Shown: piece by piece, positions 43,001 through 56,199 of the stretch
How positions within the stretch are numbered: the first letter of the stretch is position 1
How the letters are laid out: the number at the start of each line of letters is the position of its first letter
DNA from: Hyaloperonospora brassicae
Taxonomy: Eukaryota > Oomycota > Peronosporomycetes > Peronosporales > Peronosporaceae
DNA: 64,000 bases
NCBI GenBank assembly: GCA_947650285.1
Contig: CANTFL010000634.1
Span: forward strand, 186,001 to 250,000
Direction of reading: 5' to 3'
Translations under genes and position numbers: made by a program
Notes under the pieces: generated by a model
Database searches by the model: none
The model's input: the letters and a program-made list of their open reading frames with translations, nothing else
What the model was told of the DNA's origin: nothing

Positions 43001-45579
43001 AAGCCACTCGTATCTTGTAAGATTGAGTTTGGTAAATTTTTAAAATAACTGCAACGAAATCCGAGATTAGACTTTTATAAAGAAATCGGCTAGTTATATA
43101 TATATTGATTTGGTCGGTTGCAAATTAACTTCAAGATAAGTTCGTTTTTGATAAAAGTACTGATAGCACGGGTTCACACATTTTTGAGCAACAATTAAGC
43201 TGCACGATATGCTCACGAATAAAGACATGCTACGTGAAGAGTTGACAAAATAAAAAGATAAATGGTTGAGTTATTTTGTGCGACAAAAAGATTAACCAAA
43301 TTTAAATATATATTACGTACGTGTTTTATAACATGTTGGTCGCGTCAACGGAGTATTTTTAAGGGTGATATATCAAGTCTAATACGCGGTTCTGATAAAT
43401 ATTCTTCATTTAGTAGCCAATCTGCATCAGCCAATGTTATAATATATTTTAAATAAACCATGTCAAATGCAATACTCTATCGTCATAAAAGTTGTGCACT
43501 TATCAGCCCTAAATCTATCTAAGAGTCTATGGAAGGCGGAGCTTAAGCAAATCCTAGCTCTTGCAGATACCTAGCAATATTTTTTATGAGATGAGAGAGG
43601 TAAACACCACAACTGACATTAAAATGCAACAATAATAGTTGAAGTGCGAACCGCTTAAACAGCCTCACTTGCCAAGATATTTTAAAATTGCAATCGTAGA
43701 TTAGCTTTAAAAGTGTATGATGTAACTAAAAAGCTATTTTATCTTTATATTAAGTATCTGTTAAATCTGTAGGAAAAATTATATGTAGGCAAAATATATT
43801 CTGTAATTTATCAAGAAGGATCATGCGATCCGAATCCTAATCCAAACACGTTAAGGGTATGGCATCTTTGTATACTGGTACATAGTTTTTTTATTTTCCG
43901 GTCGATATTATAGCCACTAGTATGCCGCAATGTGGTGGTGTGGAGATCTTTTGTTAAGGTAGTCGATTTGAGCATTTTACTGTCGCTAAGACGACCAAAT
44001 AACGAACGGAATTATCAAAGTCCGTGCTTTAGGCATCGTCTGACTAATTTAATCGTCAGTTGCGACGGTTGCATTTTCTTGATGGACTCGAGTTAGTGCC
44101 GAACTTGACCGTGATTAAGAACGTGGCAATAGCCTGAAATACCTACACCCATTGATAATATTGAAAATGTGTTTCTGATTGAGACACCATTAGCTGCAGA
44201 AGCCAAAATTCATGGTAAATTTCTATCGAGTACTTTACAATATTTAAGGCTAATAGCGACATGCTACTATGGCCTACCTCCCTAAAGAAAGTGGTACGGC
44301 AAATCGAAACGTTTAAATTATAGCCTAAGTCATTAAGAATATTGCAGCAGATATAATTAATATGCTTAAATAAGTTCGCAGAATGGAATTTTATGCAAAT
44401 AAATCCCTTGAAAGCACCACGACTTTCGATTCGGACCCAAGAAGATGGCGGGAAGCATATGACGTCAGCATCTTCAAGCAAGAGTGACTATTGATAGTCG
44501 TCTAAAGGTCCCGATCAAGATCGGGAAGACCGACATTATGCAGACAAGAATTTGCACAATATAGAGTTTATAGTTTAATTGTAGCTCTTTTTTGATTGAG
44601 TGCGAGACAGATTTCTCGCAAGTTGGAACATGGTAAGTATGGAACTTTTGAGTGGCTATATACATGTTGAAAATATACGATTCGCTTAGAGATCGCAGAA
44701 ATTTCACGTAAATTATTCTCGGCTGATCACCTCTATGAAAGATGGACGAGTGAAGAAATGCATAAGTGTCCGGATAGTAGGTAGAAGATCGACAGTGAAA
44801 ATTGAGGACGTTTCGGATAAGATCTTTTACTAGAAGAGAAGTAGGATAATGATTTAAATGCGGTTATATATCAAAGGATATCGTAGACGTACATTCGGGG
44901 CGCTGGATCCATATAACTGAATACATAATTGTAATTGACGTGCTAAAGGATAACCATCTATCCGGCCTGGATCGATAGAGACGATTTAAATTGGATTGCT
45001 TTTTTGCAATATATGATTGGTACTGGAAGAGTCAAAATCAATTTATTTTGTTTCAATCTCACGATGTGGAATTTGCCAGCTATCAAGAGTAAGTGGAGAA
45101 TACATTTAGACTTAAAATGATGTTGGAGGGGTGGTTGATGGCAATCGACGTAAGAGTAGGTTGTATTAGGTGCTGGATAGAGATAAACATTAACGAGGTA
45201 GTATAATTTGTTGTATGGGCTATTTGTAAAGTGTGCGGCTACCATTTATAGCGAAGCTCCGACCGGAACCAAAGCGCCGGGAAAGGGAACGACAGAATTA
45301 CTTAAGAAAGAAACAAAAAAAGAATATGGATCCACAATTTACGGACAATAAATGATTAAACGTCTAAATACTTTTACGCAAATTATAATCCGTTCAAAAA
45401 ATAAGTTACAGAAAAAGCAAAAAACTTCGAGACGAGTTCGTCGCGATCACATCGAGATCACATTACGATGTAGGATCTATAAATAACAGAAGTAAGTTGA
45501 AGGGTCAATATCAAAATGAAATAATAGAAGGAGATAAGGCGCGTGAGAGAAAGGATGCGGCATTATAGTCGTAAATACC
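40035..45579. other. AT-rich DNA, no gene recognised
   Basis: Mostly AT-rich sequence with short ORFs. Near 44081-44140 a stretch is related in the same orientation to 56138-56190 (shared ACTTGACCGTG core). Around 44430 a FDSDPRRWREAYDV-like stretch reads protein-like but is isolated. Confidence 0.4.
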
Positions 45580-46400
45580 ATCACGGTCGAGGTGTCCAAT
45601 CAAGAAGTCGCTGACCTATTGCAAAGACTTTCCATCCGTAATCCAGATGCAATCACGGTTGTGTACGATAAGATAAAAGAACGATTTAAAAGTCAGGCCG
45701 AAGGATGTGCGGCGATACGGACTGACAAGATTTGAAAGGATAGAAGCGGGTGGGAGAATCAAATGGCGATTATTTTATCGGCACAAGTGAGGGAAGCAAT
45801 CAAGTGCAATACCTATTGAAGCGAACCTTTTGCGAGTAGAATGTCAAGGATATCGATTCTGATAAGGCAGTTGATTGAATAGAAAGTATACCGATCAACC
45901 AGACAATATTAACGTATAATATTGTAAGTCACAAGATCGGTATATCTGTTGTATAGACACTATCGAATCCGACGACAATAAGTTGCAAGAACCGCCTAAA
46001 CTGACTGATCGCCGATAAAACAAAAGCATTGATGGCGATTTACACGATTAAAGAGAGCAAAGGTGTCTATTGGGAGGAAAAACGTTGAGTGAAGGGTTCG
46101 ATTGTATGTACGGCATTGATCAAAGAGATTGACCATATTGAATGTTGGGTGCAAGAAATGATTAGCCAGAAGCCAGACGCAATCTCAACCGACGATGTTA
46201 GGTTTACAGCACTGCTTAATCAGGACGACGAACGACAAATTAAGATGCATTCTGTCTATCTGAGGACGGCCAATCTTACGTCAATGTGTTGGTAGTATTT
46301 GCTGTGACACGATGAACCATGGTGATGGACTTTATGTGATTTGTACCGTCAATATGCCAAAGATGCATAGCTATATCGATATCGTTTGTCGACTCATTTC
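45580..46400 (+). pseudogene. Gag-like retroelement remnant
   Basis: VSNQEVADLLQRLSIRNPDA, VVYDKIKERFKSQAEGCAAI, then after stops IDHIECWVQEMISQKPDAIS, TDDVRFTALLNQDDERQIKM and a Cys/His cluster CCDTMNHGDGLYVIC that may be an eroded zinc knuckle. This looks like an LTR-element Gag, interrupted by stops. Not the same Gag as copy B. Confidence 0.4.
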
Positions 46401-48476
46401 ACGGGTTAGTTAAGGCAAAAAACTTATAAATTCTTGCTATGGTAAAATGTTAGTAGCGCACGAATCGCCAGCATTATGTGAGTCCGAACCGGCTATTATT
46501 AAAAAATACGAGATAACGCAACGCTTACGATTCCGTTAGGGACCCAAAAATTTGCAAGCTGTTTGAAATATAATATATAATTTTTTGTATACACGATCTT
46601 TATTTTGTAAGTTATGACACGCCTCTACGAAGATTACAAACGCATCAAGCTAGGGGCGGTCAGTCGTCTGCATCTACTGGCACAACTCATCGTATCATGA
46701 CATAGCTGCAGCAATCTTGAAGTAAACCATCAAATAATGAAAATAAAGATGAACAATGCTTGACCTTTCGGAAATTTGAGCTACACAAATTAGAAATACG
46801 GAATTGGAGAAATCCTATGATCAAACCGAGGTAACTAACACGGCATCACATCCATTGACACGTCTTGAAGGCCTGTGTAAGGCAAAGCGCTTTAGAAGTA
46901 TTGAAAAAGCTAATGGGTTAGAAAGTTGAGATCTTCATATTGTCTCATTTGCTCGCTAGAGTGGAAGGCACGGTGACCCAAGCCGTTTAAATGTCAAATG
47001 TGATATGGATGTGCAACGTCGTGATCATGGACTTCGCACCTATCAATCAGACCTTGATGCTGCATCTACCACGAGGTGATATTAAGCATAAGTCGCAGAA
47101 CTACTAAGGGCCAATGTTCTGTGAACTGCCGAGGGGTATCACCGCACTTACACACATTTGCCTAGCATCGATCTACTCACTTTTGGCTGAATCGCTCTTG
47201 TTGCTCGATTTCAATGTCTTACACAACAGATTACCGCTCGATGTGTTTAGCTGCATGATACGCCTTCTATATTATAATGTACTTGCGCGGCAGAATGCTT
47301 CTTCTTATAACTCTCCGCCACAGCAGTACGCGCGGTGAACGGGATGCGCGACAGTTGCGGCTTGACATACGCTCGTAAGTCTGTGATTCGTTTTGGAATG
47401 GCACTAAAAGTCAGTGGTCGATGGCACGAATCGCAATCGACGCCGGAACTGCAACAAATTATTGGCAAATTTAGCATCCACTACTATGGAACTCCCGTTC
47501 CACCTTTTTGTTAATGTCGTTGTATGTGGCACTAATGACCACATGGCAAGGCTAACACTGCATGATTATGAGTAACGATGGAATCGAATTATCGTTTTGT
47601 TACTGATATCATAAAGTCGATTTCGATAGGCTTAGAGTAGTACAACAAGACGAACTAAGGACCTATCTAGATAATAAATTCACTTTTCGTTTTATATTCT
47701 TCTAAGCGTTTCAACTTTATATCGCCCTTTGCTTTTGCCAAAATTTAGAACAACTGGGCTTCAAATAATGTTTCCAAAAACATAATTACATACTGCGATC
47801 TTTCAATTAGTATAGATCCGCAATAATTCTCCGCATTCAAAACTACTGCGGTCCATACAAAATCTGCAAGCCCATAATTAGTGCGGATTCATTAATAATG
47901 TGATCCGCACTAGACCTGTGAGCGACTTAAAAACAGGTGGTTGATAAGTAGTCTGGTCCGCACTTATTACGGTCATCGGTGTACTGACCTTTATCCTGTA
48001 GATTAAAACTCTTATATAAACCTGTCAATGATGTACATAAACCTTAGATAGGCCTACATCTCACCACGATTTCGATCCAGCAGTGTATAAACTGGGGGTT
48101 GAACACGCAAACATACAATATTCGGCTTACCAGGTGAGGGCCACATTGGCACAATGGCACGCTTGTTTCAGAAAAAAGAAGCATGCTCTTTGGTTCCGTT
48201 GTATTGATAGATGTAGCATTCTCGCCCTGCTCATCCATAACACGCATTCATCGTACCCTCTGCGGTCGTCTCCGCAGTATGTATTGCAATTACTCTTGCG
48301 ACAACATATCCTTAAATTATATTTTTATTATATTGAACCCATTTTTAGTTTATTTATCGCATCAGAGACGGTATAAGCTTCAATTTTTACATATAAGGCT
48401 GAAATGTAGCTTGCAAACTGCCTAGATATTCCAAAAAGATCCAAAGTATTTTCTTCCAAATGTACAACCCACACGT
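46401..48476. other. No gene recognised; strand composition switches here
   Basis: Left of about 47.6 kb the plus strand is purine-rich, right of it pyrimidine-rich, which fits decayed elements of opposite orientation on either side. Confidence 0.4.
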
Positions 48477-48773
48477 TTACACACATTTCCATGAACTTTT
48501 CGATATATTCCTTTCCCATGGAAAGTAGATCGGATCCGCTAATAATTTATTTTTAATTCCTTGGTTACCACCTATAAAAGTGAATGGTAAATGTGCTACA
48601 CCTCTTACTGGTATGATATATGTATTACAATACGGATCATCTCCTTGCGAAATGTAGATGATTATGCCAATTAGACGCCGAAAAATAAAAACGATTTTTT
48701 CCACTTCATCTTTTAAAGCTATCCGAGCACTTGTCTTCGCATCTTCGACGATCCAGTTAATCAAATCATACAA
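48477..48773 (-). pseudogene. Integrase zinc-binding-like remnant
   Basis: 98 open codons. GGNQGIKNKLLADPIYFPWE followed by a Cys near the end resembles the H-x-G-(N/H)-x-G-x-x-x-T/K...YYWP-x-M part of retroelement integrase N-terminal domains. Orientation and order fit the RT remnant at 50.2-50.6 kb upstream on the same strand. Confidence 0.35.
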
Positions 48774-50214
48774 TTAGATTTTATATTAATGAACAATCCA
48801 AATTACCTACTCTTGGGTCATATTAATTCGCCTGATCCGAATATAGTTGGACGCATTCTTCGCGTATCACTTCAAACTGCTTGCGACTTCGCGACGTTGG
48901 TGAAGTACTTTAAGCCATTTCACCAATCGAATTATACGTTTCTGGCATGATAAGCTTATCAAACGTGTTCAATGTTATCAATTATTGTAACATTGAACCC
49001 ATTGTAACGATCACACCTCTCTTCCTTTGCAAGGCTGTTCTCGCAAGTCGATCCACACTTTGATTTCATTCCCGCTGCATGAGTTGATACTCGTGCTACG
49101 GCCAAAACTATAGCCTTCGGATATCCTATCGTCATATCAGCTGGGGACCTGGAGATTTGCAACCGACTCTAACACATATCTAATAGATCATCAATTTTTG
49201 GGTCGCAATAGATAATGATTGTTTCCCTAGTTTATTTATCCAACCGATCATGCCTCATGAACAGACAACAATACTCGACTTCATCCGCAGTTCAGTCTCT
49301 AGCGTTTCTAATATCGGACACCATAGTTGTCGATTTTCTGAAGCTGCCACACTATTCTGCTGTAGGATCAACTCTTTCGTAGATCACAAGCGTAGTGTTA
49401 AATAATTTAGATATTTTCGACCAACTATATAGTAGCGGTGGCAGCGTAATAGTCTGCATCGGCTGTCCTATCATAGCGATAGCGATCAGCATTTTACGTA
49501 CGTGAATTTGTAATGTTATGCTATAAGCGAGGTTATTTATTGTTATATCTATATCTTTCTCGCATCATTAAATTTTCAACATTTGATTCGACAACTACGT
49601 GGCTTTATGATTAAGCCTACCACTAAGAGTATAACATTCGACTATTAAAAAGAATTGAATAGCGAGTGCGCACTTCGATTGCTCATGATACCAGCATAAA
49701 AAGTAAACATCCAAAAATTGAAGTAGAGATATCATTCTTTTTTCACCATATCGTAGTTAAACTTTTTAGGCTTGTGTGTGTGGCTAATGAATGTCACCGG
49801 TCGTCTACACTATATTGAAATGCAACAAAGATTCTTACATCGCCCACTTATTTGCATAAATTACGATTACCGAAGTCCGTCCTGAGCCAAAATATTTGCG
49901 ACTGTGGGTGGTAACGATTTTGTCTTTTAATATCTTAGAAAGCAATCTAAGCATTTCCCCACCGTGCTATGTCATTCGGATCGCTCTCCCGTTTTGTTAA
50001 TGAGTAAGTGGCGATCTGCATCGAAAAGAATTTCATTGGAATGTTGTGACACCGACATTCATGTTAATGTATTTAAATATGTGGCCGTGTTGAATTCGTT
50101 TAGCTCGTATATGTCGATTTTATTCGATTAGTGTCGCACATAAATTTTATTGTAGTAATTTAAACTTCTCAAAATGACAGCATAGAGCTCAAGGAAAAGA
50201 GGTAAATGGCATAT

Positions 50215-50607
50215 ATTAGCAAGCCTCGATATTACGTAAGCTTCCATCCAGGACAATGACGCCTGATGGACCGAATAGTCTGCTAAATAACGTCCCCATA
50301 GACGTTTAACCCATCTGATCTATCATTTCCATCGATCGCACACCGCTAGCAATCGCTTTCACTTGTCGTACAGAGGCGTCATCGTCGTAAATTATAAGAA
50401 AAAATCGTCGATCCAAGATCTTCTGCCTAGTACTGACGGCGATTTTTCCGTTGTAGATATTCCTTCTGTGAACACGTCATTCATCTTAGGTTGACCCGTT
50501 GCGGTCGAATCGGTATTATCACCGATCTCAAATGTACATATAAAGCCCTTTTTAATCAATCGAATGTTTATGTATGGGGAGTTACTTTTTGCAAATGGAC
50601 TTTGCAA
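50215..50607 (-). pseudogene. Reverse transcriptase remnant of a second Ty3/gypsy lineage
   Basis: PSVLGRRSWIDDFF, then in a shifted frame KRLLAVCDRWK, IRWVKRLWGRYLADY and SLSWMEAY. This matches the RT palm of many oomycete Ty3/gypsy elements (LGRRS-Y/W-IDD, ...LL.ACD.WN...VKS.WG...V.YLGH.VS..GLEA). The IDD catalytic pair is visible. Not from the A/B/C family, whose box is YFDD. Confidence 0.5.
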
Positions 50608-51794
50608 CCACTAAAACAGGCATGGCGGTGTAATAAAGGCAGATTTAATCTTTAACCATTCGATACTATACAAATATATATCGAATAGCCCATTCTAGTG
50701 AATATTTGTCGGATTTCTTTGTCTATATACTGCAACGACTCACTATAAGTGCTATGGGGTGGAACATTAGCCATGTTATCTGATCCACCCGAATATGACC
50801 AATACATCAGCTGACACTGTCTCCGTTCGGTACAAAATTACGACTTTTAACGACTACAAAAGCGATAACAATGTCGAATAATCTTTTCCGAACACTATCC
50901 ATTAGAACATGTGGGCTTCTTTAAAGTAATTGTATGCAACCGGCCGTTTACGCTATACAATCAAAATCGCCCCACCGATATGGATATGACATAACCTTTG
51001 CGATGCAACGATTTAAGTATATCCTTTCTAATAAACATATTTAAAATCTTTCAAATTAAATGACGCAACCTCTTTAAACTTTCCATAACAATTACTAGCA
51101 ATTCTCATATATTTTTTCGACATTGTCGATCGTTTGCTCAGTCAAATATTTTCTACCTCAGGCGGTCCATATAAATGTTGATCTACATCTTACACGTACA
51201 AATCAGCTCCAGTATATAAGTACAACTTTGTGCTAAATGATGTGGGTTCCTCCGCGTCTCTGCCAATCGTAACCGTACCAGCCCTTAACCTAGTATAACG
51301 AATCAATTTTAAAAATTTAAATTTCTAACCTTAATCTCGTTTAATTGCCAGAAAGGCTCTCCTTATAACTTACAATTTTTAGCCATAAAATCGTCTGGTA
51401 GAAAACCTGACGGCCTTTTAGAGGATTGATACTTATTGTCTAACCTCTTTGCACAGTCGTTTTGGAGCCTGATCATAACATTAATCGCACACGGCTACTG
51501 TATCAATCTTCGATGTCCTCCGCCATCAATTTTTCATTTACAACTCTCATTTTATTGTTTTTTTTGCTATCGAGCCGTCCCGGATGCGATGCGATACCGC
51601 CAAAATTTGGTAGAGATCGCAATACAATCGGTGCAGTCTCTTTAACATCATCTGTTTCTCTCTATGACCGATACAAACGTAGAGTTGGCCTTATGTATTT
51701 TGGGTGGTCTACTAGCAATTTCGCATATAACTAGATACCTTTCTCTTTTGTATCTCCAACTGCCAACATCTGCTATTTATTTAACCGTCGCAAT

Positions 51795-52397
51795 CTAATA
51801 GACACATACTTTGCCTATAAAGGTAGAATGTTCTCTGTCATCGATAAGCCTAACGGGGTACCAATTATAGCACCAGATCGCGCGCCTCTTTATTTGAATG
51901 CCGCAAGAAGATGATCTTGCCCGGTCCGCCGTGACCGTAAGCATATATGCCATATTTAGACTAACCCAAAGTTTGGACTTTAATTGGTTGGCTCTTATCA
52001 TAACTTTAATCAATTTGCCGGTCGGATTACTCACATATTCATCGTTAAGATCGATCGCATTTACATTTGATCTGCATGGCGGTCTCCGGCCTGCCAAACA
52101 TATCCAAAATCGTCCGGTAGACATAGTTGTTCATCGGCTAAATCCAGACATATCGATTGTGAAACCAAAAAAATAAATCGTAGTATGGCTATTCGTCCCA
52201 CATAATCTTCTACCCTTACGTCGATTTGTTATACTATCTATCCTGTCAAAATGAACGTTATAGTGGTCTGGCTCACCGTCATAATTACATTCTCCCTGAT
52301 CACAACACACTCTTGCGTTTGAATTTGATGCATGACAGATCCTGCATAACGAGCAATGACAGTGTCGATGATTAATAGATCCACCGCGGTCGAGCAA
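51795..52397 (-). pseudogene. Unrecognised minus-strand coding remnant
   Basis: Two consecutive minus-strand open stretches (52131-52397, Cys-rich CHCSLCRICH; 51795-52124 with NAIDLNDEYVSNPTGKLIK) lie upstream of the RT remnant on the same strand, where protease and linker would be expected. No diagnostic motif. Confidence 0.3.
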
Positions 52398-53663
52398 AAT
52401 AGTAGCTTTTTCATTGTTTATCTTGCCTACAGCTTTTGCTTACTTCAATCACTTTCGTGATAGGTCATGTCTCCAGTATCCATGCGACCCCTTTGGGGTG
52501 AAATCGAGCTCCGTTGCCATAAGAGATCGTGTATTAACGCCTACACGGTTTACAAAAAAATCGGAGACAAACCGTATTCTCATTACGTATAAAGGCCATG
52601 GGACCGACCCAATATTAAAACGCTTGATCACCTATTCTCATATTAAAGGTATATATCTGAGGCCTATAATGCTCGTCTCGCACTACATTAAGTCCTGGCG
52701 AGCGTCCTGGTTCAATATACCTTCGATCTTGAACAAAAACATTTTGGCGTTATTACTAAGCATGTACAATTTGCGAATTCGTTGATAAAATCCTCTCTAG
52801 GGGCTATAAACACCGTCATGTATCCCTCCACAAGCTGCAAACCCGTGGAATCTCTTAATCCTACGTACATCCTTATCGGCCAAACTTCTAGGGCGCTAAT
52901 CGCGTCCAACACTCAGTATTATATGGTACAGTAATATTTCATTCTGTAATACAAAACTATCAACGTTCAAACACAACAATCGCCGATTTTTATTCGGCGA
53001 CACGTGCTGGTATGTTTGGATAAATCCCTCCGTGGTTCGCCCCTTCAAAGCTCAGTGTGGCTCTCGCTTAACCGTTTTTTTATAATTACTACTCCAGAGG
53101 CCTACCTGAACTTACCAGCCTCTAAAACTCTCTCGTTCTGTGACTTCACACCAACGGGTGGAAGCCGAAGATTACGCATTTTTACAGATCACCGGGTGTA
53201 GTGTTCGCCCGAATGGAAGAATTACGGCGCCCCGGCTGAGGTCCACCGGCTTGTCGCTCAACAAGGCTTTTAACGGTGCCGTCTATTGGTTCACTGGCTC
53301 TATACTTTTCAAGCCTAACAACGGTCGCTTCACTAGGATTACCGGCTTGTCGACGACAAGACTCTTTCTTTTGCTAATAGCAAGAGCTGCCCAACCCGGG
53401 CCTTCCTAAACTATTGACGCTACCAGTCGATACCTCTACAAGCTATGCCTCTCGAGTTTCAACGGCAGGCATAATTTAGCGCACGCAGGGACTCACCTTA
53501 AGTGTACGCGTGTCTTGGACTTAACAAAAATTCTACACTGCATTGATTATCTCTTTTCCTCTTTCTGAACGCGAAGAGACTCTTGAGCAGCTCTTCTTTG
53601 TCCCCTCATCATCATGTACTAATGCCTAGTGTTTCATTCATTCCTCATCTCATTCTCTAATCT
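52398..53663. other. No gene recognised; GC-richer patch
   Basis: About 53000-53470 is richer in GC than its surroundings and contains the perfect palindrome CTTGTCG-A-CGACAAG at 53346-53360 and a related CTTGTCGCTCAACAAG near 53250. It could be part of an LTR; no partner copy found. Confidence 0.35.
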
Positions 53664-53765
53664 TCTCGCGTCGAGTCTTCACTCGTCGAGTCTTCTCTCA
53701 TCAAGTCTTCTCTCGTCGAGTCTTCACTCTTCAGGTCTCAACTCGTCGAGTCTTCACTTACCGAG
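53664..53765 (-). repeat. 15-bp tandem repeat encoding acidic EDST(S/R) peptides
   Basis: About seven units of the type CTCGTCGAGTCTTCA on the plus strand. On the minus strand they join the open frame that ends at 53738 (start 54016) and encode repeated E-D-S-T-S/R. The unit length is a multiple of three, and the stop after the first repeat is a single change away from continuing. Confidence 0.6.
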
Positions 53766-54016
53766 CCATCATTGGCCGACGTCGACGCGCTTCGGTTTCT
53801 ATCGTTGAGTCCACCCCCTGTATAATCAAGTTTAAAGAATGGAATAACTCGTCTGGCATATCTCTTCACCACAATAAGTATGTCTGCTTGATCCTCCATG
53901 AGCTCAAGCTTTGTCCTGTGTGTGCAAATTTTCGTTGCTAATAAGTGAAAATAACCTTGATCAGCGCTATCGTCTCCCAATTTAAATGTGCGATACGAGG
54001 TCGCGGCCACAAACAC
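53738..54016 (-). pseudogene. Open frame ending in the EDST repeats, family unknown
   Basis: 92 residues: FVAATSYRTFKLGDDSADQG, a middle with KLELMEDQADILIVVKRYAR, then a Ser-rich, acidic end entering the repeat. It looks like part of a real protein, probably of the minus-strand retroelement relic; no family recognised. Confidence 0.35.
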
Positions 54017-55089
54017 ATTCCGTTAGTTTATCTATCCCATTCAATAAGGTGAGATCTAAATTCTAGTCGCCGGTGTACACTTTGACACAAATGGCTCTTA
54101 CAGACGGGCTGTCGCCGGTGTTAGGAAAAGGAAAATGCAAGTCTTTGTCGCGGTTTATCTGATTCTGTGAATGTTAAAAATATGTCATTACTCATCACGC
54201 TAATAAGCACGCAATAATTCGTCCATTGCATCCTCCAGCTGTAACTAAGTCAGTTGCTTGCTAATATGCGATTGGTAAGCGCTCCAATACAAATTCCACA
54301 TGATTTGATTTCAATCTTGCTATATGTTTCAACTTCGTACCTTTGCCCGAAGAGCCGCGACATTTAAACGATACGATTACTTCAATGATGTTTTTTCAGA
54401 TCACATTTTAGCACAGTAAATCTCTCATGTCACTAACATACCTTTTATATCGGTATTGCACGAGAAACTTCGTCATAGGTTTTCGAACGAGCGAGGAGTA
54501 GATTGGCTAGCTGATTATATTAGTTTTACACAGGACTCGTGAGAAGATCTTTAAATTTGATGCACTTCTCTTCATCTTGGCTTTGATCGAGTAGAGATGC
54601 GTACTTGACATTGCTGACACAAACCCTTCCCCACCCGACCTTCAGCTCTGTTCTTTCTATAGGGCTCAATTAGATTTTGAAATTGCGGACATCCGAATTC
54701 GCCGAGCGCCTGGTTCACCACATACCGTTTTAGTAGCCTCTACGATTGGTTGTCTTATACCGTCTTTCTCCTGCATCATTTGATTACATCCTTTCGTGCA
54801 ATAAGCATCCGATCTGCCATGATGCGTTCCGGCGTTATTCCCTTTGACACTTAAGATGAAGTTTTTCTGCTATGTCGCATGTCTTACTGGCTTGAGTAAA
54901 AAGATTGCTTTTCGGGCTTGTTCACGTTGCTCGCGTTAAAAAAGTCCCATGTCAATTTCAATATATGACTTCAATCGTCCTTAGACTTTTGGGCTAATCA
55001 TTTCTCTAGTGCGTACCGTTACTGGAATTGGCTCGGTCAATATCCTCTCCATGCGATCTCTTTTAAATTTGATCCATCTGGGCCAAGCG

Positions 55090-55600
55090 ATATTATCCAA
55101 ATTTCAAATGAATCACATGACTACACTTCCGTCTTGCCTATTATATACTACGAGGACCCGGTATGATATCCCCGCGGAGAGTCCATGATCGCCACATTTC
55201 TTGGCTTTTGAAATTCAATTTACCCGTCAAAGGCATTAAACGCTCATAAAAGTCTGATAGATTAGGTTGCTAGTTCTTGTTTACACATAATCATCTTTTT
55301 TACATCAAATACCCGAGCGAAGAACTTAGCGTCATGTAGCAGCTGCAGAATCTCTTGTATCCCGTCCGGTAATTCAGCTAAATTATCTGGTGTGGACACT
55401 GGGCCTTAGATAGTCCCAATCATCTTGAGATTATAAACTTCGATTACTGAGTCTCTTGACCGAAACTTCTTGATGATCCTCCATTTGTATTTTCCGACAA
55501 CTATTTCAGCAGCCACTTTACCATCTTCGCTTATATTATAGATGCTTGATCGGTCTCCCGAAGACTTAAAGACGAAGGATGCCGTTGATTTAGTTATAAT
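55090..55600 (-). pseudogene. Degraded minus-strand coding block, family unknown
   Basis: The minus strand reads FKSSGDRSSIYNISEDGKVA, AEIVVGKYKWRIIKKFRSRD, SVIEVYNLKMIGTI, stop, GPVSTPDNLAELPDGIQEIL, QLLHDAKFFARVFDVKKMI. Low-complexity artefacts are unlikely given the varied composition. It lies in the pyrimidine-rich tract, on the same strand as the retroelement relic. Confidence 0.35.
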
Positions 55601-56199
55601 GTCTTTCTTTTATACTCTTGTCAGCTTGAATTTGTCAATTTTTATATCGCAGGAACAATATTGTATGGAGATTCCTTGATTCTACTGAACGTTTATTACC
55701 TTTCCAACGGCGATTTGATGCAGAATCCGCTTTGGTCACCTTATAGATCTCATTATAAATTATAGGGTTTCATCTAGGATAGTTGATCAATTTTCCTCGT
55801 TTATCAACCTCTTATCGTATCCCCTCTTGAACTATGATACTCAGGGGATATTTATAAAACTCGCCTCTATGTCGCATTCATTGCATTTGACGCTTCCTTT
55901 ATAAATTTAGTATTAATCATGACATCGTATACAAGGGACTCACATGAAAGTGCTGTTACCAGAAGATTGCATCTAGTGCATTAAAGTGTATGAGCAAAAT
56001 TTTCAATTTTTGTAATGGAATTCCGCCTATTTAATGGCGCCCGGAAGACCGACTAATGAGGAAAGTACTAAGATGGTGAAAAGTAATCTTCTATCACAAT
56101 GTGTATATGTCGGTCGGGCAAATTGAGCGCTTCCAGGATGGATCGAGTCAATGCCCAACTTGACCGTGGTTATCGTTAGTGGTATTAAATAAATACGTG

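Noticed and set aside
51462..51734. Second secreted-protein candidate (hydrophobic N-terminus LLFFLLSSRPGCDA)
   Set aside because: It lies in a strongly T/C-rich tract where hydrophobic runs arise by chance, and the preferred coding strand there is minus.
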